A program made the position numbers and the translations under genes. A DNA stretch of 29,328 nt from Syntrophomonadaceae bacterium. GTDB lineage: Bacteria > Bacillota > Dethiobacteria > DTU022. This document shows, piece by piece, positions 23,339 to 29,328 of the stretch. A model generated the notes under the pieces. The model ran no database searches and had not been told where the DNA came from. It worked only from the letters and a program-made list of their open reading frames with translations. The stretch is from the NCBI GenBank assembly GCA_007131435.1, contig SLQM01000098.1:1-29328 (forward strand), written 5' to 3'. Every line of letters starts with the position of its first letter. Positions within the stretch are counted from its first letter, which is position 1.

Positions 23339-23938
23339 TTATTTTTTACTTTTAACTTTTACATTCTCAATTTTGGCATCTTCTTCTTTTATTTCACCGT
23401 AAAAAAAAGGCTTTACTGAATTACTATCTAGACTGCTAAATGACAATTCTTTTTCCGCTATGTAGACCCTGTAATTTTCAGGATCATTAATTACCAGGGA
23501 AACAATGACCATTTTGTATCCCGGTAATAGGCCCTCATGAACTGAAAAGCCATCTTCCTTGACCAGGGAGAACTCTGATGATGAAAGTCCCGGGAATTTT
23601 TCAATTATAGCCAGCGATTTTCTCATGATCAGGGTAACATCTGCAACATCTATAGTCTTGTCATTATTTACATCGGCGGCCATTCTTTGAATGGAGTTCA
23701 GTTCCTGCAAACCTAAAACATGTCTCATGGTTAACACAACATCCTGAACGTTTATTTCTCCATCCTGGTTTATATCACCATACATGGCAGAAGATACAGC
23801 CGAACCAGATAATATCAGGAATAGCGCTAAAGATACTATGAAAATGGATAGCAACACCCATCCAGTTTTCTTTAAATATGCAAAAAATAAGTTGTCACCT
23901 GATACAGGTCCAAATGGAATATTATTTTTTTCAATCAT
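23339..23938 (-). CDS. Membrane-anchored dockerin type I protein
   Basis: Protein of 199 residues with a short cytoplasmic start, one hydrophobic helix (about 26-48), and then two dockerin type I calcium-binding repeats: GDINQDGEINVQD (54-66) and ADVNNDKTIDVAD (88-100), each followed by the usual VVLTMR / VTLIMR helix. About 85 residues of unrecognised sequence follow. Dockerins bind cohesins in cellulosomes, but many non-cellulolytic anaerobes have isolated dockerins of unknown purpose. No cohesin is seen in this window. The hydrophobic helix is probably a signal anchor placing the repeats outside the cell. ATG at 23938 is weakly supported by AAGG. It lies 39 bases downstream of ridA on the same strand. 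Ends in TAA. Confidence 0.85.
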   Translation of the reverse strand: MIEKNNIPFGPVSGDNLFFAYLKKTGWVLLSIFIVSLALFLILSGSAVSSAMYGDINQDGEINVQDVVLTMRHVLGLQELNSIQRMAADVNNDKTIDVADVTLIMRKSLAIIEKFPGLSSSEFSLVKEDGFSVHEGLLPGYKMVIVSLVINDPENYRVYIAEKELSFSSLDSNSVKPFFYGEIKEEDAKIENVKVKSKK

Positions 23939-23977
23939 ACCTTAACCCCACTTTCTCATATGCTTCAAGTCAAAACC

Positions 23978-24358
23978 CTATGATGAGGCTATAACCTCAA
24001 TTTCCACTGATACATCCTTGGGCAGCCTGGAAACTTCAACACATGACCTGGCAGGATAACTATCCTTAAAATAAGAAGCATACACTTCGTTTACCCGGCC
24101 AAAATCACCTAAATCAGTCAGGAATATTGTAGCTTTAACAATATTATCTGCTGTCATGCCAGCCTCTGCCAGGATGGCCAGGACATTCTCCATGCACTTT
24201 TTAGCTTTCTCGGTTACATCGCCTTCTACAACTTCACCAGTTTTAGAATTCACGGGCATCTGGCCGGAAACAAAAACCAGGTTGCCGGCCTTGATCCCCT
24301 GGCTGTAAGGCCCCACAGCTGCTGGAGCTTTTTCAGTATGAATGCTTTCTTTTCCCAT
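23978..24358 (-). CDS. ridA: RidA family reactive enamine/imine deaminase
   Basis: YjgF/YER057c/UK114 family protein of 126 residues, which hydrolyses reactive 2-aminoacrylate-type enamines and imines produced by PLP enzymes. The family pattern is complete: GPYSQGIKAGNLVFVSGQ near the N-terminus, a GMTADNIVKATIFLTD segment, and PARSCVEVSRLPKDVSVEIEVIA with the substrate-carboxylate-binding Arg104. The ATG is preceded by GGGAGG at 7 bases. It lies upstream of the dockerin gene. It ends in TAG; Pyl-type read-through would add 11 residues before TAA. Confidence 0.96.
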   Translation of the reverse strand: MGKESIHTEKAPAAVGPYSQGIKAGNLVFVSGQMPVNSKTGEVVEGDVTEKAKKCMENVLAILAEAGMTADNIVKATIFLTDLGDFGRVNEVYASYFKDSYPARSCVEVSRLPKDVSVEIEVIASS

Positions 24359-24422
24359 TATTGAACCTCCCGGTTAATTAATGACCTATTGAAATCATTT
24401 GTTCTATTATAACTACTTGCTT

Positions 24423-24851
24423 CTATAGAGACTGACCCTTATGAAAAAGGTTGGCAGGAAACTGCCTTTTTTCAAATAAAACCATGAATCCCAGCACTGC
24501 CCCGGCCAAACCCAGGATAAAATATAGAACATGTAAAAAATCAACTGTTTCAATTATTATGCACTGTACCACGATCCAGATCATCAGGGCCCATGAAAAA
24601 ACTGAACTGATATACCCCTGGTATTTTGAGTTTTTCAGGGCTGTTATCCCGCTCAAAGTATGCCCTAAGCCAATAACTGTGAACAATATAAGGCTAGGGA
24701 TAAAGTAGCTGCTGAAAGGAGACCCTTCAAGCAGTTCAATAGGTATTCCAAGAGGTTCATGGGGGTTCAGCATTCCTGCAATACCCCCGAAGAGGGCACC
24801 AATGCCAATAAACAGGTGTAAATAGCATAAATATCTCACTTTTCTATTCAT
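24423..24851 (-). CDS. Small membrane protein with about four membrane helices
   Basis: Hypothetical protein of 142 residues. Four hydrophobic segments are visible: YLCYLHLFIGIGALFGGIAG, the stretch with SLILFTVIGLGHTLSGITAL, VFSWALMIWIVVQCIIIET, and VLYFILGLAGAVLGFMVLF. The C-terminus is basic. I do not recognise a family. The open frame begins at TTG 24866, but I prefer ATG 24851: a consensus TATAAT (24863 to 24858) lies only six bases before that ATG and there is no ribosome binding site, so the message may be leaderless. It diverges from the acyltransferase gene. It ends in TAG; read-through would add about 14 residues. Confidence 0.7.
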   Translation of the reverse strand: MNRKVRYLCYLHLFIGIGALFGGIAGMLNPHEPLGIPIELLEGSPFSSYFIPSLILFTVIGLGHTLSGITALKNSKYQGYISSVFSWALMIWIVVQCIIIETVDFLHVLYFILGLAGAVLGFMVLFEKRQFPANLFHKGQSL

Positions 24852-24962
24852 AGCTCGATTATACAATAAAAACCGATCTAACTGAATAAATAATTATTTT
24901 ACCCCGGCGCAAATTAATGATACTGTTAGAACTGTAATTAATTATCATCCGGGAGGTTCATC

Positions 24963-25553
24963 ATGATTAAAGCTATTGCCATATTCTTGTTCACTGTCGG
25001 GGGCTGGAAGCTGAAGGGCGAAATGCCCACCCATATTAAAAAGAGCATACTGGTAGCTGGTCCACATACCAGTAACTTTGATATATTCTTTGCCATGGCC
25101 GGGCTTCATAAAATGAAAATCCCTGTCCGTTTCATGATCAAAAAAGAGTGGCTGAAGTACTTCCCCCTGAAAAACCTTTTAATGTCCGCAGGCGCTTTTG
25201 GCATCGACCGTTCCAGGAAAAATACGATGGTAGAGTCCGTTGCAGATTCAATCAATAAAGCGAAAGAAAACCTGGCCATTCTTATAGCACCGGAAGGGAC
25301 CAGAAAACATGCATGCATCTGGAAAACAGGTTTTTATTATATTGCGCTGAAAGCGAAAGTGCCGATTGTCTTAACTCATCTTGATTATAGCAAAAGAGAG
25401 GCAGCTATAGGACCAAGCTTTATGCCCACGGGAGCCTATAAACAGGATATGCAGATCATCAAGGATTATTATAAAAATATTACTGCCAAGTATCCAGAGA
25501 ATTTTTGCTTAAAAATCTATGAAGATGATCAGCTGAAGGCCTGTGCAAAATAA
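24963..25553 (+). CDS. PlsC-like 1-acyl-glycerol-phosphate acyltransferase family protein
   Basis: Acyltransferase-fold protein of 196 residues, probably membrane-associated and involved in phospholipid acylation. The family motifs are HTSNFD (35-40, the catalytic H-x4-D) and PEGTR (110-114, glycerophosphate binding). GIDRSR near 80-85 is the variant of the phosphate-contacting region. It is shorter than typical PlsC (about 240) and resembles the short subgroup often annotated as a 1-acyl-sn-glycerol-3-phosphate acyltransferase or glycerol acyltransferase. ATG is well supported by GGGAGG upstream. Its stop (TAA) lies 18 bases from the convergent stop of pylSn. Confidence 0.85.
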   Translation: MIKAIAIFLFTVGGWKLKGEMPTHIKKSILVAGPHTSNFDIFFAMAGLHKMKIPVRFMIKKEWLKYFPLKNLLMSAGAFGIDRSRKNTMVESVADSINKAKENLAILIAPEGTRKHACIWKTGFYYIALKAKVPIVLTHLDYSKREAAIGPSFMPTGAYKQDMQIIKDYYKNITAKYPENFCLKIYEDDQLKACAK

Positions 25554-25571
25554 CAATAGCTAATCAACCCC

Positions 25572-25907
25572 CTATTTTTGTTCACCTTCCACCAGGTCAG
25601 AACCATAAGATTGGCTAAAGCGGGTTGATGAATATTTCTCAAGTTTCCAGTCCGGTATGCGGCAGGTGGGGCAGGGGGTAAAACCCCATTTATTACGTAA
25701 TACCCGGTGAGCCCTGCTGTTTTTTGAATTATAGGCAATGAACATTTCATTGCAATGAGTAGTTATTAAAGCTTTATTCCCCGTAATTTTCAACTCTTTT
25801 ATGCCGTGCATCACCCGCTTGCGGGAAGGCCACAGCTTCATCTTTTGCAGCAGTTTAAAGAAATCCACCCTTTTACGGTAGTATCTTTTCTTTATCTTAT
25901 CTGACAT
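25572..25907 (-). CDS. pylSn: Pyrrolysyl-tRNA synthetase N-terminal domain protein PylSn
   Basis: Separate 111-residue protein equivalent to the N-terminal tRNA-binding domain of archaeal PylS. The region KLWPSRKRVMHGIKEL through CPTCRIPDW matches the archaeal LWMSRTG-HKIKHHE ... CKRCRVSDE pattern. The zinc ligands are all present: His34, Cys52, Cys79 and Cys82, with spacings 18, 27 and 3, identical to His24, Cys42, Cys69 and Cys72 recalled for Methanosarcina mazei PylS. The protein would grip the T-arm and variable loop of tRNA-Pyl, while a separate PylSc catalyses aminoacylation. A split PylS is known from bacteria such as Desulfitobacterium hafniense. ATG has GGGAG 9 bases upstream. It is the last gene of the pyl unit, 21 bases after pylD. 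It ends in TAG, with a second in-frame TAG three codons later. Confidence 0.93.
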   Translation of the reverse strand: MSDKIKKRYYRKRVDFFKLLQKMKLWPSRKRVMHGIKELKITGNKALITTHCNEMFIAYNSKNSRAHRVLRNKWGFTPCPTCRIPDWKLEKYSSTRFSQSYGSDLVEGEQK

Positions 25908-25928
25908 AAATAAGCACTCCCTGCTAGT

Positions 25929-26765
25929 TTAGGATCTATGAACTGCGAGGCTGCAGTAAAGCATTGTAGCCACTCCGATTTGAAGTGGGTCGTGAATTAT
26001 CCGTTCCGCAACTTTAGCATAGGCTTCAGCATCTAGGCCCAGAGGCATTCCCGGCGCTGCCACCAGCGTGCCGCTTTTAATATAATCGCCTTTAATAAAA
26101 GCGCAGCCTGGAGAAGCATCAAAAACAGCTTCACACCTGTTTAAGGCTTCCGGTAATTCCATTCCGGTAAAAACAGTAGCCCCGTACTTTTCAATAATTT
26201 TTTCAGCCAACTCTTTTTCCCTGCTTCGATCCGGATCATATATTATCAGTTTCGTCTGCCTGTCCGCCAATAAATCAGCTGCAAGGATCCCCAGGCGTCC
26301 TGCCCCGGTCAGTAAAACGAATTTTTTACAAAGGCTGCCGGCCATGCAGCTTAAGGCAGTTACATAACCCCTGGCAGTCGCTTCATCATTGCTTACTACC
26401 TGCCTGTCTTGCAGGTTAAAAGCAGCAAATAGATAATCATCTGCCATCATAACAATATCAGCTTCATTTCTGAATGCTTCATCCAGGCCCCCAACATCGG
26501 GAAGCCCTGTCACATAACTATCAAACCCAATATGGCTCGCAATGGCATTTACGGCTGCAGAAAAACCGGAAATTGGGCCCAGGCCGACAGATACAGGTAT
26601 TACAGCAACCCTCAAGACGGCTTCCTCAAGATTTGCCTTTTCTAACCCGGAAGCTATAATTGCTATATCTTTCAAAGAAGATCCGGTCTTTCTTTTTAGT
26701 TCCAGGTCATACTTTTCAATTCCTGTCGGAATATCATTAATGTCAGTTGGTAAAAGCCTGGTCAT
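25929..26765 (-). CDS. pylD: 3-methylornithyl-N6-L-lysine dehydrogenase PylD
   Basis: Last enzyme of pyrrolysine synthesis: oxidises L-lysine-N6-(3R)-3-methyl-D-ornithine, which then cyclises to pyrrolysine with release of ammonia. It has 278 residues, about the family length. An N-terminal helical domain carries VIPVSVGLGPISGFSAAVNAIASHIGFD, followed by a Rossmann domain with LTGAGRLGILAADLLADR (NAD binding), YDPDRSREKELAEKI and a C-terminal GIATML-like segment. The N-terminal PVSVGLGPISGFS stretch is typical of PylD. ATG is preceded by GGGGGAA 8 bases upstream. It lies 27 bases after the end of the pylC reading frame and 21 bases before pylSn. Ends in TAA. Confidence 0.95.
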   Translation of the reverse strand: MTRLLPTDINDIPTGIEKYDLELKRKTGSSLKDIAIIASGLEKANLEEAVLRVAVIPVSVGLGPISGFSAAVNAIASHIGFDSYVTGLPDVGGLDEAFRNEADIVMMADDYLFAAFNLQDRQVVSNDEATARGYVTALSCMAGSLCKKFVLLTGAGRLGILAADLLADRQTKLIIYDPDRSREKELAEKIIEKYGATVFTGMELPEALNRCEAVFDASPGCAFIKGDYIKSGTLVAAPGMPLGLDAEAYAKVAERIIHDPLQIGVATMLYCSLAVHRS

Positions 26766-26792
26766 TTATCAGTTCCCCCGGTTAATAAAATG

Positions 26793-27095
26793 CTACGCTT
26801 CAGGAACAGGATCACTATAGCGCTTTATATTTAATTCGGACATGATCTTTTTAATTACACTATTCCGCTTCTCCCTGACTGCATCCATGCTATCAGCTTT
26901 ATTAATCAATGTAGCAACCCAATTTTTCTTTCCGGGAATATAGTCAGTCAAAGCTTCATCTGCGCCAAAAAATTCTTCCAGGTGGTTTAAAGGCCCTGCT
27001 GAACCTATAACATGTTCACCCGCTACAGACAGGCGATCAGGACTGACCACAATATGCTCAAATATTACCGCCTGCTCAAACTCGTAAAGAGGCCC
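26793..27095 (-). pseudogene. pylC: C-terminal piece of pylC, after an in-frame TAA
   Basis: This 100-residue stretch continues the pylC frame directly after the internal stop, with no frameshift. It reads GPLYEFEQAVIFEHIVVSP, then GEHVIGSAGPL and YIPGKKNWVATLINKADSMD. By eye it aligns with the C-terminal region of Methanosarcina PylC (YCIYEHL ... GEQVLSMGSDY ... VFWGKDREETGAKRC). Thus it is the missing end of PylC and not an independent family. It could be translated separately from GTG at 27050, though no good ribosome binding site precedes that codon. It ends in TAG. Whether it is a relic, a separate subunit or reached by read-through cannot be settled here; the full pylC locus would be 26793-27953. 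Confidence 0.85.
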
Positions 27096-27953
27096 TTACC
27101 GGGGAGGCTTTCCCAGGTAGAGTTCTACAAGCAGTTCCAGCATATTGATTCCTGCCGAATGATAAACTACTGTCGGAGTCTGGCTTGGGAGGCGGGCATC
27201 TATTTCAAGAATTTTAAGTTGCCCTTGATGCAGGACTACCTCGACATCCATTATACCGGTCAGGTTTATTTCCCGGGCAATTAGAACAGCTATATCATTA
27301 AACTGTTTTAGCTGCAGAGTTTCCAGCTCAACGGGAGCATGAACCCTTTTACAGTCATAGATATCGTCCATTTCAAGCCCGGTAACCTGCAGCGGAAAAT
27401 AATTTTCCCCGCTGCCAAGAATCTCTATGGAGTAGGAAGGGCCCTCTATATATTCCTGCACAACCCACTCTTCTAATTCGGGCCCATTCTCTTTTTTAAA
27501 CAGCTCATAACCCTCTTGATCATCTATCTTCAAAACCCCTTCACTCCCACTGGAGCCAGATGGTTTTATAATTAAAGGATATGAGCAGTTCGGCCAGGGT
27601 ATAGGGGCGGGAATATTTATTTCCTGAAATAACAGGTCAGATCTTGCTTTAGAGGATGATATTTCGTAAGCTGCCATATCAAGGGCAAGCGGAATTTCAA
27701 GAACTTCAGAAACTTCTATTAATGCTTTAAATACAGCCTTATTTTCAAGGGCAGGTAAGATAAAATCACAACCGGTCAAAGCTGGAATAAGATTTCCTGA
27801 AGACCCGGCATCGAGGCAGTAAAAACTATGGGCAAAATTAAGGGCAGGGATATTTCTCTCTTTATCTATCAGTACAATTTCCCAACCAGCCTTGGTAGCA
27901 AGGTATACCGCTTCAAGACCCTGCAGTTTTCCGCCTACAACTGCTACACGCAA
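27096..27953 (-). CDS. pylC: 3-methyl-D-ornithine--L-lysine ligase PylC, truncated by in-frame TAA
   Basis: ATP-grasp ligase that joins 3-methyl-D-ornithine to the epsilon-amine of lysine. The first 285 residues include the start VAVVGGKLQGLEAVYLATKAG, the ATP-grasp lysine strand LIIKPSGSSGSEGV, VVQEYIEGPSYSIEI, GIMDVEVVLHQGQLKILEIDARLPSQTPTVVYHSAGINMLELL, which covers the nucleotide and metal-binding core. The frame then meets TAA (27098 to 27096), where archaeal PylC continues for about 85-100 residues; that continuation is present downstream in the same frame. The start is TTG, supported by AAAGGAG about 9 bases upstream. The stop falls in a poorly conserved linker, so the ATP-grasp core is complete. 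The sequence does not show whether this shortened protein is active. Confidence 0.92.
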   Translation of the reverse strand: MRVAVVGGKLQGLEAVYLATKAGWEIVLIDKERNIPALNFAHSFYCLDAGSSGNLIPALTGCDFILPALENKAVFKALIEVSEVLEIPLALDMAAYEISSSKARSDLLFQEINIPAPIPWPNCSYPLIIKPSGSSGSEGVLKIDDQEGYELFKKENGPELEEWVVQEYIEGPSYSIEILGSGENYFPLQVTGLEMDDIYDCKRVHAPVELETLQLKQFNDIAVLIAREINLTGIMDVEVVLHQGQLKILEIDARLPSQTPTVVYHSAGINMLELLVELYLGKPPR

Positions 27954-27994
27954 TTAGATCTTTCTCCTTTGGCCGGCAAGTGTTGTGCTAATTA

Positions 27995-29077
27995 TTATTC
28001 TATATCAGTAAAATACAGCAATCTATTTTTAATCCAATTTTTATAGTCGTTCTTTGAAGCGATTTCTAATCCACACTCTTGAAGGACCGGTTTAATACCT
28101 TTGACAGATCTTCCACCTTCCTGGATATCCAGCGTACTTTGTGATACTCCGAGCAACCCGTCACCAGGCGGAATAATAGAGGTGATGACATTAGCCCCTG
28201 CATCCAGACGCTTTTTTAAACCGGATAAGCCATCTACATCCAAAGATGCAGGTATCAACCTGTCCGGGAAAATAAGCCTCATAACCGCTATCATTAAAAG
28301 TTCACGAATCCTTGGGATTGAGGGCTGGTTTTCCAGCGGCGTTCCTTTTTGAGGGACAAAGCTCATAACTCTAACCTGATCGGCTGACAACTCTTCCATT
28401 ACCCTGAATGAATGACAAATATCTTCAGCCGACTCACCTATCCCGGCCAACAGGCCTTCTTCTATTAAAAGACCCTTTCTCCGGGCGTATTTTTTCAACT
28501 CCAGTCTTTCATCGTAATCCTGGTTTAATCTCAGTTCATCATAGAGCTGCCTGTTATGCGTTTCCTGGTAACATGCATACCATGAAACTCCCAAGTCATA
28601 AAATTTATCAAGCACAGGGCGCGGAACAACACCCGGTGAAATCATCATAGGCAAACCTGATATTTCTTTTATAGAAGCAATGGTGTTCAATAAATCTTCA
28701 AAGTGTTCTTCTTTGAAATAAAATGGATCTTCTCCCATGGTCAAGTCAAGTAAATGTACACCTGATTTTGTCAGTTTTTCAGCAGTTTCAATAATTTCTT
28801 TATGCGATTTTCTATACCGTTCACTTACAGTATTGGAAGAACGGTAAAAGCAGAAAGTACAGTTATTCCTGCAGTATGTTGAAAAATAGATAAACCCGTA
28901 TAAAAATATAGACTTGCCAAAATTAGCCACTCTTATTGTCCTTGCTGCGCTAAAGAGCTCTTCTATTTCACACTGATCTTCCAGACTAAGCAGATATATT
29001 ATTTCTTCGTCCGTTAGGCTGGAACTGCCAGTAGATTTATTTAATATATTGGTAATATCATGCTTTCTGCCAATCAT
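27995..29077 (-). CDS. pylB: Methylornithine synthase PylB (radical SAM)
   Basis: First enzyme of pyrrolysine synthesis: a radical SAM mutase that converts L-lysine to (3R)-3-methyl-D-ornithine. It has 360 residues, the family length. The iron-sulfur motif is C69-x3-C73-x2-C76 in STYCRNNCTFCFYRSSN. Other PylB-type segments are LLDLTMGEDPFY, PMMISPGVVPRPVLD, YQETHNRQLYDELR, and FVPQKGTPLE. It belongs to the BioB/HydE-like branch, but the neighbouring tRNA-Pyl, pylC and pylD fix the identity. The ATG at 29077 has only a poor GGGGG site about 12 bases upstream. It starts 39 bases downstream of the tRNA-Pyl gene and ends in tandem TAA codons 41 bases before pylC. Confidence 0.95.
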   Translation of the reverse strand: MIGRKHDITNILNKSTGSSSLTDEEIIYLLSLEDQCEIEELFSAARTIRVANFGKSIFLYGFIYFSTYCRNNCTFCFYRSSNTVSERYRKSHKEIIETAEKLTKSGVHLLDLTMGEDPFYFKEEHFEDLLNTIASIKEISGLPMMISPGVVPRPVLDKFYDLGVSWYACYQETHNRQLYDELRLNQDYDERLELKKYARRKGLLIEEGLLAGIGESAEDICHSFRVMEELSADQVRVMSFVPQKGTPLENQPSIPRIRELLMIAVMRLIFPDRLIPASLDVDGLSGLKKRLDAGANVITSIIPPGDGLLGVSQSTLDIQEGGRSVKGIKPVLQECGLEIASKNDYKNWIKNRLLYFTDIE

Positions 29078-29116
29078 AATCCATAAATGCCCCCAAATAT
29101 GCAGCTATTGTAAAAT

Positions 29117-29188
29117 TGGCGGGGAGTCCGGGAGCTCCACCCGGCTATACAGATTTAGAGTCTGTACGATCAGTGCGATCCACCCCCC
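29117..29188 (-). tRNA. pylT: tRNA-Pyl, anticodon CUA, with encoded CCA
   Basis: This 72-base element folds into a pyrrolysine tRNA. On the minus strand: acceptor GGGGGGT pairs with ACTCCCC (one G-U pair); one linking base; D-stem GATC/GATC with a 5-base loop; one base; a 6-bp anticodon stem TACAGA/TCTGTA with loop CTCTAAA; a 3-base variable loop TAG; T-stem CCGGG/CCCGG with a 7-base loop TGGAGCT; discriminator G; CCA. The single base between acceptor and D stems, the small D-loop, the 6-bp anticodon stem, the 3-base variable loop and the lack of a TTC in the T-loop are hallmarks of tRNA-Pyl. The anticodon CTA is at 29158 to 29156. It reads UAG codons. Confidence 0.97.
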
Positions 29189-29202
29189 GCAATTCTATTT
29201 GT

Positions 29203-29328
29203 TTAGTTAGCCAGTTTCTGGGCCAGGTCCTTGGCTGATGCAGCATCGGGAGCCCAGCCGTCGGCGCCAATCTCATCGGCAAAGTCCTGGGTCACAGGCG
29301 CTCCGCCTACTATAACCTTAACCGAATC
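29203..29328 (-). CDS. Methyltransferase corrinoid protein, C-terminal end only
   Basis: Only the last 41 residues and the TAA stop are in the window; the gene continues past the right edge. The sequence DSVKVIVGGAPVTQDFADEI followed by GADGWAPDAASAKDL is the characteristic end of MtbC/MttC/MtmC-type B12-binding proteins, which receive a methyl group from methylamine methyltransferases. I translated it by hand. Which methylamine it serves cannot be judged. It lies only 14 bases upstream of tRNA-Pyl on the same strand, implying that the tRNA is made on the same transcript as the methyltransferase machinery. Confidence 0.9.
   Translation of the reverse strand, partial: DSVKVIVGGAPVTQDFADEIGADGWAPDAASAKDLAQKLAN

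Noticed and set aside
26793..27050. The 85-residue frame first looked like an independent small gene, possibly PylSn
   Set aside because: It is in the same frame as pylC, directly after the TAA, and aligns with the C-terminus of archaeal PylC. The real PylSn is at 25572-25907.
27096..27098. The internal pylC stop as a pyrrolysine codon
   Set aside because: The codon is TAA, not TAG; the tRNA here has anticodon CUA and would not read it by standard pairing.

Overview
The window looks like the chromosome of an anaerobic, low-to-mid GC Gram-positive bacterium (Clostridia / Desulfitobacterium-like Firmicutes). The evidence is strong AGGAGG-type ribosome binding sites, frequent TTG and GTG starts, a YlbF-family protein, stand-alone UspA proteins, and above all a bacterial-type pyrrolysine (Pyl) cassette with a separate pylSn gene. 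I see no insertion sequence, phage gene, CRISPR array, rRNA or convincing rho-independent terminator. No gap between genes exceeds 300 bases.

Left part (1-7634): a hutU-hutI histidine-degradation operon on the minus strand, with hutI running off the left edge. Divergent from it on the plus strand are a free-standing fatty acyl-AMP ligase-like enzyme, an AI-2E/PerM-type membrane protein and a cyclophilin. These converge on a minus-strand unit containing a membrane-anchored GH63-like glycosidase and a membrane-anchored NodB-type polysaccharide deacetylase.

Middle part (7673-20630): an iron-containing alcohol dehydrogenase and a cytoplasmic molybdopterin oxidoreductase (minus strand) diverge from a threonine-to-glycine pair (SDR-type threonine dehydrogenase and 2-amino-3-ketobutyrate CoA ligase) through overlapping face-to-face promoters. 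Next come an alpha/beta hydrolase and a stand-alone homocysteine S-methyltransferase (minus strand), a YlbF-family protein (plus strand), and a probable uspA-uspA-larA unit (minus strand).

Right part (20882-29328): a baeRF-type protein with an 18-A homopolymer inside its coding sequence, a Y-family DNA polymerase, a membrane-anchored dockerin protein with RidA, a small membrane protein and a PlsC-like acyltransferase. The last 3.8 kb is the most striking region. Read on the minus strand it runs: end of a methyltransferase corrinoid-protein gene, tRNA-Pyl (anticodon CUA), pylB, pylC, pylD, pylSn. This supplies the pyrrolysine amino acid, its amber-decoding tRNA and the tRNA-binding half of the synthetase. 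The catalytic half (pylSc) and the Pyl-containing methylamine methyltransferase are not in the window and probably lie beyond the right edge or elsewhere.

Two things deserve attention. First, pylC is cut by an in-frame TAA (not TAG), yet the reading frame continues intact on the other side. Second, of 27 genes whose 3' ends are visible, 10 stop with TAG, 17 with TAA and none with TGA, so amber is a common stop codon in a region that encodes an amber-decoding tRNA.
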